From: Achromobacter piechaudii NBRC 102461 | GTDB taxonomy: Bacteria > Pseudomonadota > Gammaproteobacteria > Burkholderiales > Burkholderiaceae_B | DNA length: 64,000 nt | Direction of reading: 5' to 3' | NCBI RefSeq assembly: GCF_001571245.1 | Contig: NZ_BCTK01000007.1 | Coordinates: forward strand, 248,001 to 312,000 | Shown: positions 1-9,299 of the stretch, one piece after another | How positions within the stretch are numbered: the first letter of the stretch is position 1 | Layout: the number at the start of each line of letters is the position of its first letter | The notes under the pieces: generated by a model | What the model saw: only the letters and a program-made list of their open reading frames with translations | Told to the model about the DNA's origin: nothing | The model's database searches: none | Made by a program: the position numbers and the translations under genes

Positions 1-273
1 CCCTTCTTTTTCAAGCTGGTCGGTAATGCCGGTGATATTGCCGTTGGTGACCATCATGTGGCGCGACAGCTCGCCCATCTTCATGCCCTTGGGGGCGCGC
101 TGCAATTGCGCCATCAGGTCGAAGCGGGGCAGGGTGGTGTCGAATTCGTTGCGCAGGCGGCTGCGGATTTCGCCTTCGATGAGATTGGCGCAGGTGAGCA
201 TGCGCAACCACAGGCGCAACGCGTGGTGGTCGTCGGGCGCGGCGCGGGATTCGAGATCAGGAGCGTCAGTCAT
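1..273 (-). CDS. MarR-family transcriptional regulator (C-terminus cut by window edge)
   Basis: Only the first 91 codons lie in the window; the frame is open to base 1. The protein begins MTDAPDLESR and carries a helical dimerisation stretch (about residues 18-45), then a winged-helix start with PRFDLMAQLQR and MGELSRHMMVTNGNITGITDQLE, the typical recognition-helix region of MarR proteins. It is transcribed away from the ABC importer starting at 584, with 310 bases between them. MarR proteins beside aromatic-CoA gene clusters usually repress them and are released by an aromatic or aryl-CoA ligand. Here that is inferred from position and from the palindrome at 459-478. The missing C-terminal half prevents finer assignment. 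Confidence 0.85.
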   Translation of the reverse strand, partial: MTDAPDLESRAAPDDHHALRLWLRMLTCANLIEGEIRSRLRNEFDTTLPRFDLMAQLQRAPKGMKMGELSRHMMVTNGNITGITDQLEKEG

Positions 274-583
274 CGGCGTTTTCTTGAGATTCGGCGAGAT
301 GTCGGGTACTGTCGCGCGTGCGTCGTACCGGGCGTGTCGTCGATGCGGTCATCGTTGATGGGCGGGTGATCAAGACGGGCAAGCTTAAGGTGTTGCTTAT
401 CAGGTGCTGCTTGGGCGGACACGCCGGGCTGGTAAAAACCCTAGTCTTGTTTTGAAGAATACTTTAAACCTAAACTATGAACCGCGCCAGCTTTCCCTAA
501 GCTGCTTGACGGGGATAGTGGTGTGGCAGGCCACCCTCAATAAGAACACCCTCTGCGCGGGCTCGCGCACGGAGCACACCACC
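274..583. promoter_or_regulatory. Divergent regulatory region between the MarR gene and the ABC importer
   Basis: This 310-base gap separates two divergent genes and holds no credible ORF. It is more AT-rich than its surroundings between about 430 and 480. It contains the 20-bp palindrome at 459-478. A tentative sigma-70 promoter toward the importer is TTGTTT (447-452) with TAAACT (471-476), so the -10 element would lie inside the palindrome. A GGAG ribosome site at 571-574 precedes the importer start at 584. The promoter call is weak; the regulatory role of the gap follows from the divergent layout. Confidence 0.6.
459..478. promoter_or_regulatory. Candidate MarR-type operator, copy 1
   Basis: The 20 bases read as an interrupted palindrome, ATA-n-TTTA-AACC-TAAA-n-TAT. 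A second copy at 12621-12640, upstream of the aromatic-CoA operon, matches it at 17 of 20 positions, and the right half CCTAAACTAT is identical. Size and symmetry fit a MarR dimer site. Binding by the regulator encoded at 1-273 is inferred. Confidence 0.55.
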
Positions 584-1747
584 ATGCGTTTGATCACTTC
601 CCTCATCGCCGCCGCCGCGCTGGTTCCGGCCGTGGCCATGGCCGACGCCGTCAAGGTCGGCATCGCCAACGATATCTCCGGCCCGTTCTCGGCGCTGGGC
701 GCCGAAGCCCGCGACGGCTTCAACCTGGCCATCAAGCAACTGGGCAGCAAGCTGGGCGGGCAGCCCGCCGAATTCGTGCAGACCGACATGGGCGGCAACC
801 CGGATCAGGCCCGCCAACTGGTCACGCGCTACATCCAGCGCGAAAAAATCGACTTCTTCACGGGCCCCATCGGCTCGAACGTGGCGCTGGCCGTCGGCCC
901 CGCCCTGTTCGCTGCCAAGGTCCCGTACCTGTCGAACAACCCGGGCCCCAGCCAGTTCGCCGGCGCCCAGTGCAACAACTACTGGTTCGGCACGTCCTAC
1001 CAGAACGACGCCTTCCACGAAGCCGCCGGCAAGGTCGCGGCCGACCGTGGCTTCAAGAAGATGTTCATCATGGCCCCGGACTACCCGGCCGGCAAGGATG
1101 CGCTGACCGGCTTCAAGCGCGGCTACAAGACGGCGCCGGGCGACGAGCTCTACACCAAGCTGGGCCAGATCGACTACGCCGCTGAAATCGCGCAGATCCG
1201 CGCCGCCAAGCCGGACGCCGTCTACATCTTCCTGCCGGGCGGCATGGGCATCAACTTCGTCAAGCAGTTCGTGTCGGCGGGCCTGTCGCAAAGCGTCAAG
1301 CTGATCGGCCCGGGCTTTTCCGCCGACGAAGACGTGATCCAGGCCGTGGGCGAACCCATGCTGGGCATGTACAACACCGCGCAGTGGGCGCATGACCTGG
1401 ACGTGCCGCAGAACAAGGTGTTCGTGGACGCCTTCCGCAAGGAATACAACGGCCGTTATCCGTCGGTCTACGCCGCCCAGGCCTACGACGTCATCATGGC
1501 CATGGACGCCGCCGTCAAGCAGGCCGGCGGCAAGGCCTCTGACCGCGAGGCCGTGATCCGCGCCCTGGAAAAGGCCGATTACCCGTCGGTACGCGGCAGC
1601 TTCACCTACGGCAAGAACCACTATCCGATCCAGGCCTACTACCTGCGCGTCATCGACAAGGATGGCAGCGGCCGCATCACCAACAAGCTGGTGGGCAAGG
1701 TGTTCGACAAGTACCAGGACGTCTACGTCGGCGATTGCAAGCTCTGA
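584..1747 (+). CDS. ABC importer substrate-binding protein, branched-chain amino acid/aromatic type
   Basis: A periplasmic binding protein of 387 residues in the LivJ/Peripla_BP_6 family. The start at 584 gives a clean signal peptide (MRLITSLIAAAALVPAVAMA, then DAVKVG) and follows a GGAG ribosome site; longer in-frame starts upstream would destroy the signal. The mature protein opens with KVGIANDISGPFSALG, typical of this family. It heads an operon with two permeases and two ATPases (1879-5253). In aerobic aromatic-CoA clusters such importers carry benzoate-like acids, so anthranilate or a related acid is plausible but inferred. A paralogue with the same motifs (APDYP, LPGGMG, YPIQ-YYLRV) lies at 21820-22998. 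Confidence 0.9.
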   Translation: MRLITSLIAAAALVPAVAMADAVKVGIANDISGPFSALGAEARDGFNLAIKQLGSKLGGQPAEFVQTDMGGNPDQARQLVTRYIQREKIDFFTGPIGSNVALAVGPALFAAKVPYLSNNPGPSQFAGAQCNNYWFGTSYQNDAFHEAAGKVAADRGFKKMFIMAPDYPAGKDALTGFKRGYKTAPGDELYTKLGQIDYAAEIAQIRAAKPDAVYIFLPGGMGINFVKQFVSAGLSQSVKLIGPGFSADEDVIQAVGEPMLGMYNTAQWAHDLDVPQNKVFVDAFRKEYNGRYPSVYAAQAYDVIMAMDAAVKQAGGKASDREAVIRALEKADYPSVRGSFTYGKNHYPIQAYYLRVIDKDGSGRITNKLVGKVFDKYQDVYVGDCKL

Positions 1748-1792
1748 GGTAAGACGCCCGCGCTCGCGTCAGCCGCGATTTCCGGCCATGCC

Positions 1793-1819
1793 GGACGCGG
1801 CGGGCGCGTGCCGCCGTCC
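1793..1819 (+). repeat. Stem-loop between binding-protein and permease genes
   Basis: GGAC-gc-GGCGG pairs with CCGCC-GTCC across a 7-base loop, inside the 131-base gap between the binding protein and the first permease. No T-run follows. Hairpins here commonly stabilise the upstream mRNA so that the binding protein is made in excess; that role is inferred. Confidence 0.45.
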
Positions 1820-1878
1820 AATGTAGGTTCGAATCGCACGCGCACCGCTCGCAAGGTCCGCGGCAGGGGGAAGTGTTC

Positions 1879-2799
1879 ATGACGTTTACGCTGATCGTCG
1901 AGCAATTGCTGAACGGTCTGCAGTTTGGGTTGATGTTGTTTTTGATCGCGGCCGGGCTGACCCTGGTTTTCGGCATCATGGACATCATGAATCTGGCTCA
2001 CGGCTCGCTCTACATGGCCGGCGCCTATGTCGCCGCCGAAACCATGCAGCGCACAGGTTCATTCACCGCCGCCGTCCTGGTGGCGGCCGTCGCCACCGGT
2101 CTGGTCGGCGTCGTGCTGGAACTGACGCTTATCCGCAAGCTTGCGCTGCGCGACCATCTGGCCCAGGTGCTGGGCACCTACGCCGTCATCCTTATCGCCA
2201 ATGACCTGGTCAAGATGATCTGGGGTCCGGCGCCCGTCATGCTCAACATGCCGGCCGTGCTGTCCGGCCCGGTGCGCCTGATGCCCGACCTGCTGTATCC
2301 CGCTTACCGCCTGATGATCATCGTGTTCGGCGTGGCCGCGGCCGCGGGCCTGTACTGGTTCGTCACGCGCACCCGCGCCGGCGTGCTGGTGCGAGCCGGC
2401 GCCTCCAACCGCCAGATGGCGACGTTGATGGGCGTGCGCGTGCCGCTGCTGTTCCTGGGCGTGTTCGTGCTGGGCGCGATGCTGGCCGCCGTGGCCGGCG
2501 CGCTGCTGGGGCCGATCACGTCAGTGCAGGTGGGCATGGGCGAGGAAATCCTGATCCTGGTGCTGGTGTGCATCGTCATCGGTGGCATCGGGTCGATTCG
2601 CGGCGCGTTTGTCGGCGCCTTGCTGGTGGGCATGGTGGACACGGCGGGGCGCGCCTTCCTGCCCATGCTGCTGCGCCAGGTCTTTTCTCCCGCCGTGGCT
2701 TCCAGTGTCGGTCCGACGCTGGCCGCCATCGCCATCTACGTACTGATGGCTGCCGTGCTGGTGTTCCGGCCTTCCGGCCTCTTTCCGGCGCGGGGTTGA
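1879..2799 (+). CDS. livH: Branched-chain-type ABC permease, LivH family
   Basis: An inner-membrane permease of 306 residues with about eight hydrophobic segments. The N-terminal motif GLTLVFGIMDIMNLAHGSLYMAGAYV and the later IGGIGSIRGAFVGALLVG loop are LivH hallmarks. The start at 1879 (MTFTLIVEQ) lies 7 bases after a GGGGGA ribosome site; a GTG two codons earlier is possible. It pairs with the LivM-type protein that follows with a one-base overlap. The gene symbol denotes the family, not a demonstrated leucine substrate; the linked catabolic genes suggest an aromatic acid. Confidence 0.9.
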   Translation: MTFTLIVEQLLNGLQFGLMLFLIAAGLTLVFGIMDIMNLAHGSLYMAGAYVAAETMQRTGSFTAAVLVAAVATGLVGVVLELTLIRKLALRDHLAQVLGTYAVILIANDLVKMIWGPAPVMLNMPAVLSGPVRLMPDLLYPAYRLMIIVFGVAAAAGLYWFVTRTRAGVLVRAGASNRQMATLMGVRVPLLFLGVFVLGAMLAAVAGALLGPITSVQVGMGEEILILVLVCIVIGGIGSIRGAFVGALLVGMVDTAGRAFLPMLLRQVFSPAVASSVGPTLAAIAIYVLMAAVLVFRPSGLFPARG

Positions 2800-3764
2800 T
2801 GATGAAAAGCACAATCTGGACCGTGGTCCTGCTGGCGGCGCTTGCGGCCTTTCCGCTGGTGGCTCCCGCATTGGGCCTGGACTTCTACATTTCCTTCGTG
2901 CGCCGGGTACTTATCTACGCCTTGGCAGCGACCAGCCTGAATTTGATTCTTGGCTATGGCGGCATGGTGGCGCTGGGGCACGCGGCCTTCTTCGGCGCGG
3001 GCGCATACGTCGTGGGCATCCTGGCCATGTCGGGCATCACCTCGGCGCTGATCGTGTGGCCGGTGGCGATGCTGCTGGCGGCGGTGCTGGCGGCGATCAC
3101 GGGGGCGATCTCGCTGCGCACGCGCGGCGTGTACTTCATCATGATCACGCTGGCGTTCGCGCAGATGCTGTTCTACATCTTCATTTCGCTGCGCCAGTAT
3201 GGCGGGGAAGACGGGCTGAACCTGCCCGGCTATTCCACCTTGCCCGGCATCGATCTGGCCAATGACGTGAGCTTCTATTACCTGGTGCTGGCGCTGTTCG
3301 CGCTGCTGATGTGGGTGTTCAGCCGCGTGGTGTCCTCGCGCTTTGGCACCGCCTTGCAGGGCATCCGCGAAAACGAATCGCGCATGGAGTCCATGGGCTA
3401 TCCGGTTTACCGCATCAAGCTCGTGGCCTTCACTCTGAGCGGCGCGGCGGCGGGCCTGGCGGGCGCGCTGCTGGCCAATCACAATCTGTTCATCTCGCCC
3501 AGCCTGATGCATTGGACCCAGTCGGCCAACCTGCTCATCATGGTGCTGGTGGGCGGCATCGGACTGCGCTGGGGCGGTGTGGCCGGCGCGGTGGTGATGC
3601 TGACGCTGGAAGAGATGCTGCGCCTGTGGACGGAATATTGGCATCTGCCGCTGGGCGTGCTGCTGCTGTGCGTGGTGTTCGGTGCGCCCCGCGGTCTGGT
3701 GGGCCTGTTCGGCCCGATGTTCGGCGGACGCGCCGCGGCCCAATCCGGCAAGGCGGGATCATGA
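2799..3764 (+). CDS. livM: Branched-chain-type ABC permease, LivM family
   Basis: A 321-residue permease that forms the second half of the transmembrane channel. It has the LivM signature LNLILGYGGMVALGHAAFFGAGAYVVG near residues 48-75, and a cytoplasmic loop with RFGTALQGIRENESRMESMG that contacts the ATPases. Two adjacent ATG codons occur at 2799 and 2802; the first overlaps the livH stop. The stop overlaps the start of the LivG-type ATPase as ATGA, indicating translational coupling. Length and topology match the family with no truncation. Confidence 0.9.
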   Translation: MMKSTIWTVVLLAALAAFPLVAPALGLDFYISFVRRVLIYALAATSLNLILGYGGMVALGHAAFFGAGAYVVGILAMSGITSALIVWPVAMLLAAVLAAITGAISLRTRGVYFIMITLAFAQMLFYIFISLRQYGGEDGLNLPGYSTLPGIDLANDVSFYYLVLALFALLMWVFSRVVSSRFGTALQGIRENESRMESMGYPVYRIKLVAFTLSGAAAGLAGALLANHNLFISPSLMHWTQSANLLIMVLVGGIGLRWGGVAGAVVMLTLEEMLRLWTEYWHLPLGVLLLCVVFGAPRGLVGLFGPMFGGRAAAQSGKAGS

Positions 3765-4545
3765 GCCAGTCACCCAACTCCCATGCCAAGGCCGGTGCGC
3801 CTGCCTTGCAAGCCTCGGGCCTGGTGCGCCGCTTCGGCGCCCTGGTGGCGACCGACAACGTGTCGCTGTCCCTGAACCCGGGCGAAATCCATGCGCTGAT
3901 CGGCCCCAACGGCGCCGGCAAATCAACGCTGATCCATCTGTTGTCGGGCACGCTGGCCGCCGATTCCGGAACGCTGACCGTGGGCGGGCGCGATGTGACC
4001 GGCCTGAACGCGCACCAGCGGGTCGCGGCCGGGCTGTCGCGTTCCTACCAGATCACCAATATCTTCAAGCAGTCCAGCGTGCTGGATAACCTGGTGCTGG
4101 CGGTGCAGGCGCACGCGGGCAGCAGCTTCCGCTTCTGGAAGCCGCGCGCCGCCGAGGCCGCGCTGTATGAACAGGCCCGCGAACTGGCGCGTGAATGCGC
4201 CATCGACGCCAGCCTGCTGGAGCGTCCGGCCGGCACCTTGCCGCACGGCGAGCAGCGCAAGGTGGAATTCGCGCTGGCCCTGGCCGCGCGTCCCAGCGTG
4301 CTGTTGCTGGACGAGCCCATGGCCGGCATGGGGCCGGACGAAACCGTGCGCCTGACCGAGCTGATCGAAAGCCTGCGCGGCCGCGCCGCGATGCTGCTGG
4401 TCGAGCACGACATGCAGGCGGTGTTCCGCCTGGCCGACCGCCTCTCGGTGCTGGTATATGGCCGCGTCATCGCCACCGGCACCCCTGACGAAATCCGCGC
4501 CAATCCCGAAGTGCGCCAAGCCTACCTGGGCGACGAGGAGACCGC

Positions 4546-4549
<4 letters not shown>
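3761..4549 (+). CDS. livG: Branched-chain-type ABC ATPase, LivG family
   Basis: This is a 262-residue ATP-binding subunit. Walker A is GPNGAGKST (near residues 48-56). The signature motif is atypical, reading LPHGEQRKVE in place of LSxGQQ, which is usual for LivG proteins. Walker B is VLLLDEPMAGM, and the H-loop is LLVEHDM. It follows livM with an ATGA overlap and precedes livF with another, so the four transport genes form one translation-coupled unit. It hydrolyses ATP to power import through LivH and LivM. Confidence 0.92.
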
Positions 4550-5253
<704 letters not shown>

Positions 5254-5493
5254 TAATAAAGCTGCACCGTGGCGGGTGAGCGTGACAAAAATTAGATATA
5301 AAACGCAATAAACCGCTATTTTTATTGCTGGGCTGAAACACAAGGTGTCTGGGTCGAATCCAGACGTATGCACCTGTTTCAATTGGTCCCGCTGTTCTCT
5401 ACACTTGTCGCGCCAAGCCCATCTAGCGTGCCTACGGAGTGGGTACGCACGTTACGAACGTCACGTCTTATCAAGCTGTCAGGAAGACTTCGC
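5254..5493 (+). promoter_or_regulatory. AT-rich gap between importer operon and sia operon
   Basis: The 240-base gap is strikingly AT-rich around 5285-5330 compared with the GC-rich neighbours. It holds an inverted repeat, GCAATAAA (5305-5312) with TTTATTGC (5321-5328), which could end the importer transcript, and a second hairpin, GTCTGG (5347-5352) with CCAGAC (5360-5365). The promoter of siaA probably lies here. An AGGAAG ribosome site at 5481-5486 serves the siaA start. No specific promoter boxes are claimed. Confidence 0.5.
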
Positions 5494-7482
5494 ATGGCGA
5501 AATGGGGTTTGCGCAAAAAATCATTGATGGCGCTGTTGCTGGCGTGCGTGGTCGCATTAGCGCCCGCCGCCGTCATCGGTTGGCTGGTGCTGGATGGGGT
5601 CAGGGACCATTTCGGGCGCGCCTTCGCCGACAACTTCACGCAGTTGAACCGCCAGCGCATCCTGGCGCCCGTGTCGCGCGAACTGGCCTTGTCCTTGCGG
5701 CTGGCCGACAGCGAGGTTACGCGCCGCTGGTTGCGTAACGAAGACGATCCGGCCGCACGCGAGCTGTTCTTTCGAGAGGCGGATGGCTATCGGCGCGACT
5801 TGCTGGGACGCGCCTATTTCATCGCCAGCGCCGCGTCCGGCCACTATTACTTCAACGACGATCAGCCGCTCTCCGAGACGCCGCGCTACACGCTCAGTCC
5901 GAGCGCGGCGGACGACGGCTGGTTCTACGCCACGCTGAAGTCGCCGGCCAAGTACAACATCAACGTCAACCCGGACCTGAAGCTCAAGACCACCAAGGTC
6001 TGGATCAACGTGCAGGTGCGCGACGGCGACAAGGTTGTCGGCCTGACGGGCGCCGGCCTGGACGTGGGCGGCTTCCTGCGCGAATTCGTCAATAGCGGCC
6101 AGCCTGGCGTCACCCCGATCATCGTCGACGAAGACGGCGCCATCCAGGCGCACATGAACCCCAAGCTGATCGCCTACAACTCGGGCGCGGGCGGCGGCTC
6201 TGCCGACAGCGGCCGGGTGTTCAGCCTGCTTCAAGAAGGTCCGGGCCGCGAAGAATTGCGCGCGGCCATGCACGCCGCGCAGGCCGATCCGCAATCGGTG
6301 CAGACCGCCTGGGTCGTCATGGACGGCACGCGCCAGCTGGTGTCGGTGGCCTATATGCCCGAACTGCACTGGCACGTGCTGACGGTGGTGGACCTGGGCG
6401 CGGCGCGCGTGCTGGACACCGGCTGGTTGTGGCCGGCCGCGATCGGCCTGGTGCTGCTGTTCGCCGCCATGCTGCTGTGCTTTGGCTTCGCCATCGAGCG
6501 GCTGATGCTGCGGCCCTTGCGCCGCCTCCAGCAATCCGCCCGCGCCATTGCCGATGGCAGCTACGACGTGCGCCTGCCCCCGGGTGGCCAGGACGAAATC
6601 GGCGACCTCAGCCGCGCGTTCGGCGTCATGGCCGACAAGGTCCGCCAGCACACCGCCGAATTGGAAAGCAAGGTGCGCGAACGCACGTCCGAACTGGAAG
6701 ACGCCAACCGCGCCATGGCGGCCGCGCACAAGAAGATCGGCGACTCCATCGATTACGCCAGCCTGATCCAGCGCGCCATCCTGCCCGACCGCCAACTGAC
6801 GCAATCGCTGGGCGCGCACCACTTCGTGCTGTGGAAGCCGCGCGACGTGGTGGGCGGCGACTTCTATGTATTCCGCTCCGATGGCGCCAACTGCCTCTTG
6901 GGCATCATGGATTGCGCGGGCCACGGCGTACCGGGCGCGTTGATGACGATGCTGGCGCGCGCGGCGATCGATCTGGCCATCACCGAGGTCGGTCCCAGCG
7001 ATCCCGCGGGCGTGCTCACGCGCACCGACGGCGCCATCCGCGCGATGCTTGCGGATGCGCAATTGCCTCGCGCGCTGGCAACCAATACCGATGCGGGGCT
7101 GGTATATATTGACCGCCAGGCAGGACGCCTGCGCTACGCGGGCGCGAAGATCAGCCTGTACGCCAGCGATGGCGAGACGCTGCGCGAAATCCCGGGCGCC
7201 AAGCGCGCGCTGGGTGACAAGCGAGTGGGCGTGTATGAAAACATCGACATCCAACTGCAATCGGGTTGGACGTATTACCTGGCTACCGACGGGTTCCTGG
7301 ACCAGGCCGGTGGCGAGCATGGATTTGGTTTCGGCAACACGCGTTTCGCGGAAATGCTCAAGAGACACGCGCAGCAGCCGTTAACCGAACAGGCGGCCGC
7401 GTTTTCGCAGGCGCTGGCGCAATACCAGGGTGGCCGTCCCCAGCGTGACGACATCACCCTGCTGTCTTTCCGTTTCGAATAA
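5494..7482 (+). CDS. siaA: SiaA-type PP2C phosphatase with periplasmic sensor and HAMP domain
   Basis: An inner-membrane serine/threonine phosphatase of 662 residues. It has a TM segment at about 10-30, a periplasmic sensor region of about 280 residues (dCache-like), a second TM near 315-335, and HAMP (RLMLRPLRRLQQSARAI). A coiled stretch leads to a SpoIIE/PP2C domain with the metal-binding motifs DVVGGDFY, DCAGHGVPGA and RDDITLL. ATG 5494 is chosen because an AGGAAG site sits 7 bases upstream and the length matches Pseudomonas aeruginosa SiaA; an upstream in-frame extension lacks both supports. In P. aeruginosa, SiaA dephosphorylates SiaC in response to extracellular cues and so promotes c-di-GMP production and aggregation. 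Confidence 0.9.
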   Translation: MAKWGLRKKSLMALLLACVVALAPAAVIGWLVLDGVRDHFGRAFADNFTQLNRQRILAPVSRELALSLRLADSEVTRRWLRNEDDPAARELFFREADGYRRDLLGRAYFIASAASGHYYFNDDQPLSETPRYTLSPSAADDGWFYATLKSPAKYNINVNPDLKLKTTKVWINVQVRDGDKVVGLTGAGLDVGGFLREFVNSGQPGVTPIIVDEDGAIQAHMNPKLIAYNSGAGGGSADSGRVFSLLQEGPGREELRAAMHAAQADPQSVQTAWVVMDGTRQLVSVAYMPELHWHVLTVVDLGAARVLDTGWLWPAAIGLVLLFAAMLLCFGFAIERLMLRPLRRLQQSARAIADGSYDVRLPPGGQDEIGDLSRAFGVMADKVRQHTAELESKVRERTSELEDANRAMAAAHKKIGDSIDYASLIQRAILPDRQLTQSLGAHHFVLWKPRDVVGGDFYVFRSDGANCLLGIMDCAGHGVPGALMTMLARAAIDLAITEVGPSDPAGVLTRTDGAIRAMLADAQLPRALATNTDAGLVYIDRQAGRLRYAGAKISLYASDGETLREIPGAKRALGDKRVGVYENIDIQLQSGWTYYLATDGFLDQAGGEHGFGFGNTRFAEMLKRHAQQPLTEQAAAFSQALAQYQGGRPQRDDITLLSFRFE

Positions 7483-7505
7483 ACGTTATCAGGGTGGTAA
7501 CCCCT

Positions 7506-8045
7506 ATGAATGCCTCCGATCTCTACGCGCTGGGTGAACGGTTCAACCAGAACCGGACCCTGCTCTGCTTTAACGGGCCGATCTCCCGCAGCCTGATCGA
7601 AGAAATCGGCAACGCGCTCAAGAACTACCTGAATGCGGAGCATGCGCGTCCGGCCGAAGCCATGGACGTCTTTTCGGTCTATATCGAAATGATCCAGAAC
7701 ATCCGCCAATACGCCGCCGCCAATGGCGACGCCGAAGCGTGCGCCACGGTGGTCATCGGCCGCCGCGACGAAAGCCGCTACGTGGTGTCGGCGGGCAATC
7801 GCGTCAAGTCCGAGGACGGCCATGCGCTGGTCGCCCGCATCTGTGAACTGGCCGCGCTGGACAAGGCGGCGCTCAAAGCCGAATACAAGGCGCAGCTGCA
7901 CAAGCCGCGCGCCCAGGGCGTCGCCTCGGGCGCGGGCCTGGGCCTGATCGATATTGCGCGCCGCGCCGGCGCTCCGCTGGAAGCCAGCCTGACGCCCGCC
8001 GCGGGCGAGGGCTATGCGTTTTTCAGCCTGAGCGTGGTGATCTGA
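7506..8045 (+). CDS. siaB: SiaB-type protein kinase (DUF6272)
   Basis: The protein has 179 residues and a histidine-kinase-like ATPase fold. The VYIEMIQNIRQYA segment resembles an N-box and GVASGAGLGLIDIARRAG a G-rich ATP lid. It lies 23 bases after siaA and 40 before siaC. In P. aeruginosa the equivalent protein phosphorylates SiaC on a threonine and opposes SiaA. Length, gene order and motifs fit that role. The start at 7506 follows an AGGGTGG site; a GTG 12 bases earlier is a weaker alternative. Confidence 0.88.
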   Translation: MNASDLYALGERFNQNRTLLCFNGPISRSLIEEIGNALKNYLNAEHARPAEAMDVFSVYIEMIQNIRQYAAANGDAEACATVVIGRRDESRYVVSAGNRVKSEDGHALVARICELAALDKAALKAEYKAQLHKPRAQGVASGAGLGLIDIARRAGAPLEASLTPAAGEGYAFFSLSVVI

Positions 8046-8085
8046 AGGCGCGGCGCGTCTCCAAGAATAATTTTCGGAGTATCTG

Positions 8086-8463
8086 ATGAAAGACCTGAAC
8101 ATTCCCGGGACACAGTCCACGCCCGCCATCACCGCCGACGCCGCCGCCGGCGTGCTGGCGATGCGCGGCGACTCCTATCCCGAGAATTCCTTCGAGTTGT
8201 TCGGCCCCGTCATTGAATGGGTCGAAGCCTACCTGCTGGGCACGACCGCGCCGTTGAGCCTGGAACTGGAATTGCTGTATCTGAACACCAGCAGCATCAA
8301 ATCCGTCATGGACATCTTCGATCTGATCGAAGCCGCCCATTGCAAGGGCCACCCGGTCAGCGTGACCTGGTTCTACGACAAGCGCAACGAGCGCGTCGGC
8401 GAGCTGGCCGAGGAATTCAAGGAAGACTGCACCTTTCCGTTTTCGGTGGTTGGCCGCGAATGA
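8086..8463 (+). CDS. siaC: SiaC-type phospho-regulated activator (DUF1987)
   Basis: A small cytoplasmic regulator of 125 residues. Thr68 lies in the sequence YLNTSSIK; the P. aeruginosa SiaC phosphorylation site is also Thr68 in an equivalent context, so the switch residue is preserved. Unphosphorylated SiaC binds and activates the diguanylate cyclase SiaD, while SiaB and SiaA add and remove the phosphate. A GGAG site (TTTTCGGAGTATCTG) precedes the start. The gene overlaps siaD by ATGA, in keeping with the SiaC-SiaD complex. Confidence 0.9.
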   Translation: MKDLNIPGTQSTPAITADAAAGVLAMRGDSYPENSFELFGPVIEWVEAYLLGTTAPLSLELELLYLNTSSIKSVMDIFDLIEAAHCKGHPVSVTWFYDKRNERVGELAEEFKEDCTFPFSVVGRE

Positions 8464-9260
8464 AGCCGGGCGCCGCCGAACTGGATCGCCGCATCACCGA
8501 ATTGCTGGCGGACCCGTCTTATGCCGGGCACCCGCTGCGCGAGGCGCTTGAGGCCCTTTGGCGGCACACGGCCGAACAGATGGCGCGGATCGAGCGCGTG
8601 ACCCAGTTGTCGGACGCCTTCCAGTCGATGGCCCACGAACGCGAGCTGGGCTTGTGCGACCAGTTCGACCGCCAACTGCGCCGCCTGACGCGCATTGCGC
8701 GCATATCCGATCACTACCAGAACATGATGCGCGACCTGAACGCGGCGCTTGAGGAAACCTCCAGCCGCGACCCGCTGACGGGCCTGTTGAACCGGCGCGC
8801 GCTGATGGACATGATCAAGCAGGAAGTCGAACGCGCCTCGCGCAGCGGCGAAAGCTTCATCGTCGCCATGCTGGACGTGGACCACTTCAAGGCGGTCAAC
8901 GACCGCTATGGCCACGAAACCGGCGACCGCGCCCTGGTCGAGTTGGCCGGCGTATTGCGCCAGAGCCTGCGGGGCGGCGATCTGTGCGGCCGTTGGGGCG
9001 GCGAGGAATTCCTGGTGATGCTGCCCAATACGCAACCGGACGCCGCGCAAGGCGTGATGGATCGCCTGGTCGGCGCGGTGCGCGGGCTGGCGATCGCGGT
9101 GGGTGAAAACGATGTATTGAGGCTGACGGTCAGCATCGGCATGGCGCAGCACCAGCTGGGCGAAACTTTTTCGGAAACGTTAAGCCGTGCGGACCAGGCG
9201 CTGTATCTGGCCAAGCAGGACGGACGCGACCGCGTCGCTCTTGGTTTTTCGAAGCGCTGA
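8460..9260 (+). CDS. siaD: SiaD-type diguanylate cyclase
   Basis: The 266-residue protein has an N-terminal helical region (about 1-95) that would receive SiaC, followed by a GGDEF domain. The catalytic motif GGEEF is at residues 180-184. An intact product-inhibition I-site, RGGD, sits at 171-174, exactly five residues before it. The start at 8460 overlaps the siaC stop. The enzyme makes c-di-GMP from two GTP. It is the output of the SiaABC partner switch, which controls aggregation and biofilm formation in P. aeruginosa; the same output here is inferred. Confidence 0.9.
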   Translation: MKPGAAELDRRITELLADPSYAGHPLREALEALWRHTAEQMARIERVTQLSDAFQSMAHERELGLCDQFDRQLRRLTRIARISDHYQNMMRDLNAALEETSSRDPLTGLLNRRALMDMIKQEVERASRSGESFIVAMLDVDHFKAVNDRYGHETGDRALVELAGVLRQSLRGGDLCGRWGGEEFLVMLPNTQPDAAQGVMDRLVGAVRGLAIAVGENDVLRLTVSIGMAQHQLGETFSETLSRADQALYLAKQDGRDRVALGFSKR

Positions 9261-9299
9261 ATGAAACCGGAACTGCTGTTTTCCGGTATGGAGCCCCTT

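Noticed and set aside
1825-1836. GGTTCGAATC resembling a tRNA T-loop in the gap between binding protein and permease
   Set aside because: The flanks do not pair as a T-stem and no other tRNA parts are present.
5347-5365. tRNA T-arm-like hairpin (GTCTGG-GTCGAAT-CCAGAC) that could mark a tRNA remnant or attachment site
   Set aside because: No acceptor, D-arm or anticodon arm can be found around it, and the first loop base differs from the invariant T. No integrase gene is nearby.
5557-7368. A 603-residue minus-strand open frame over siaA
   Set aside because: Shadow of siaA; no ribosome site and no recognisable domains, and siaA has complete PP2C motifs.
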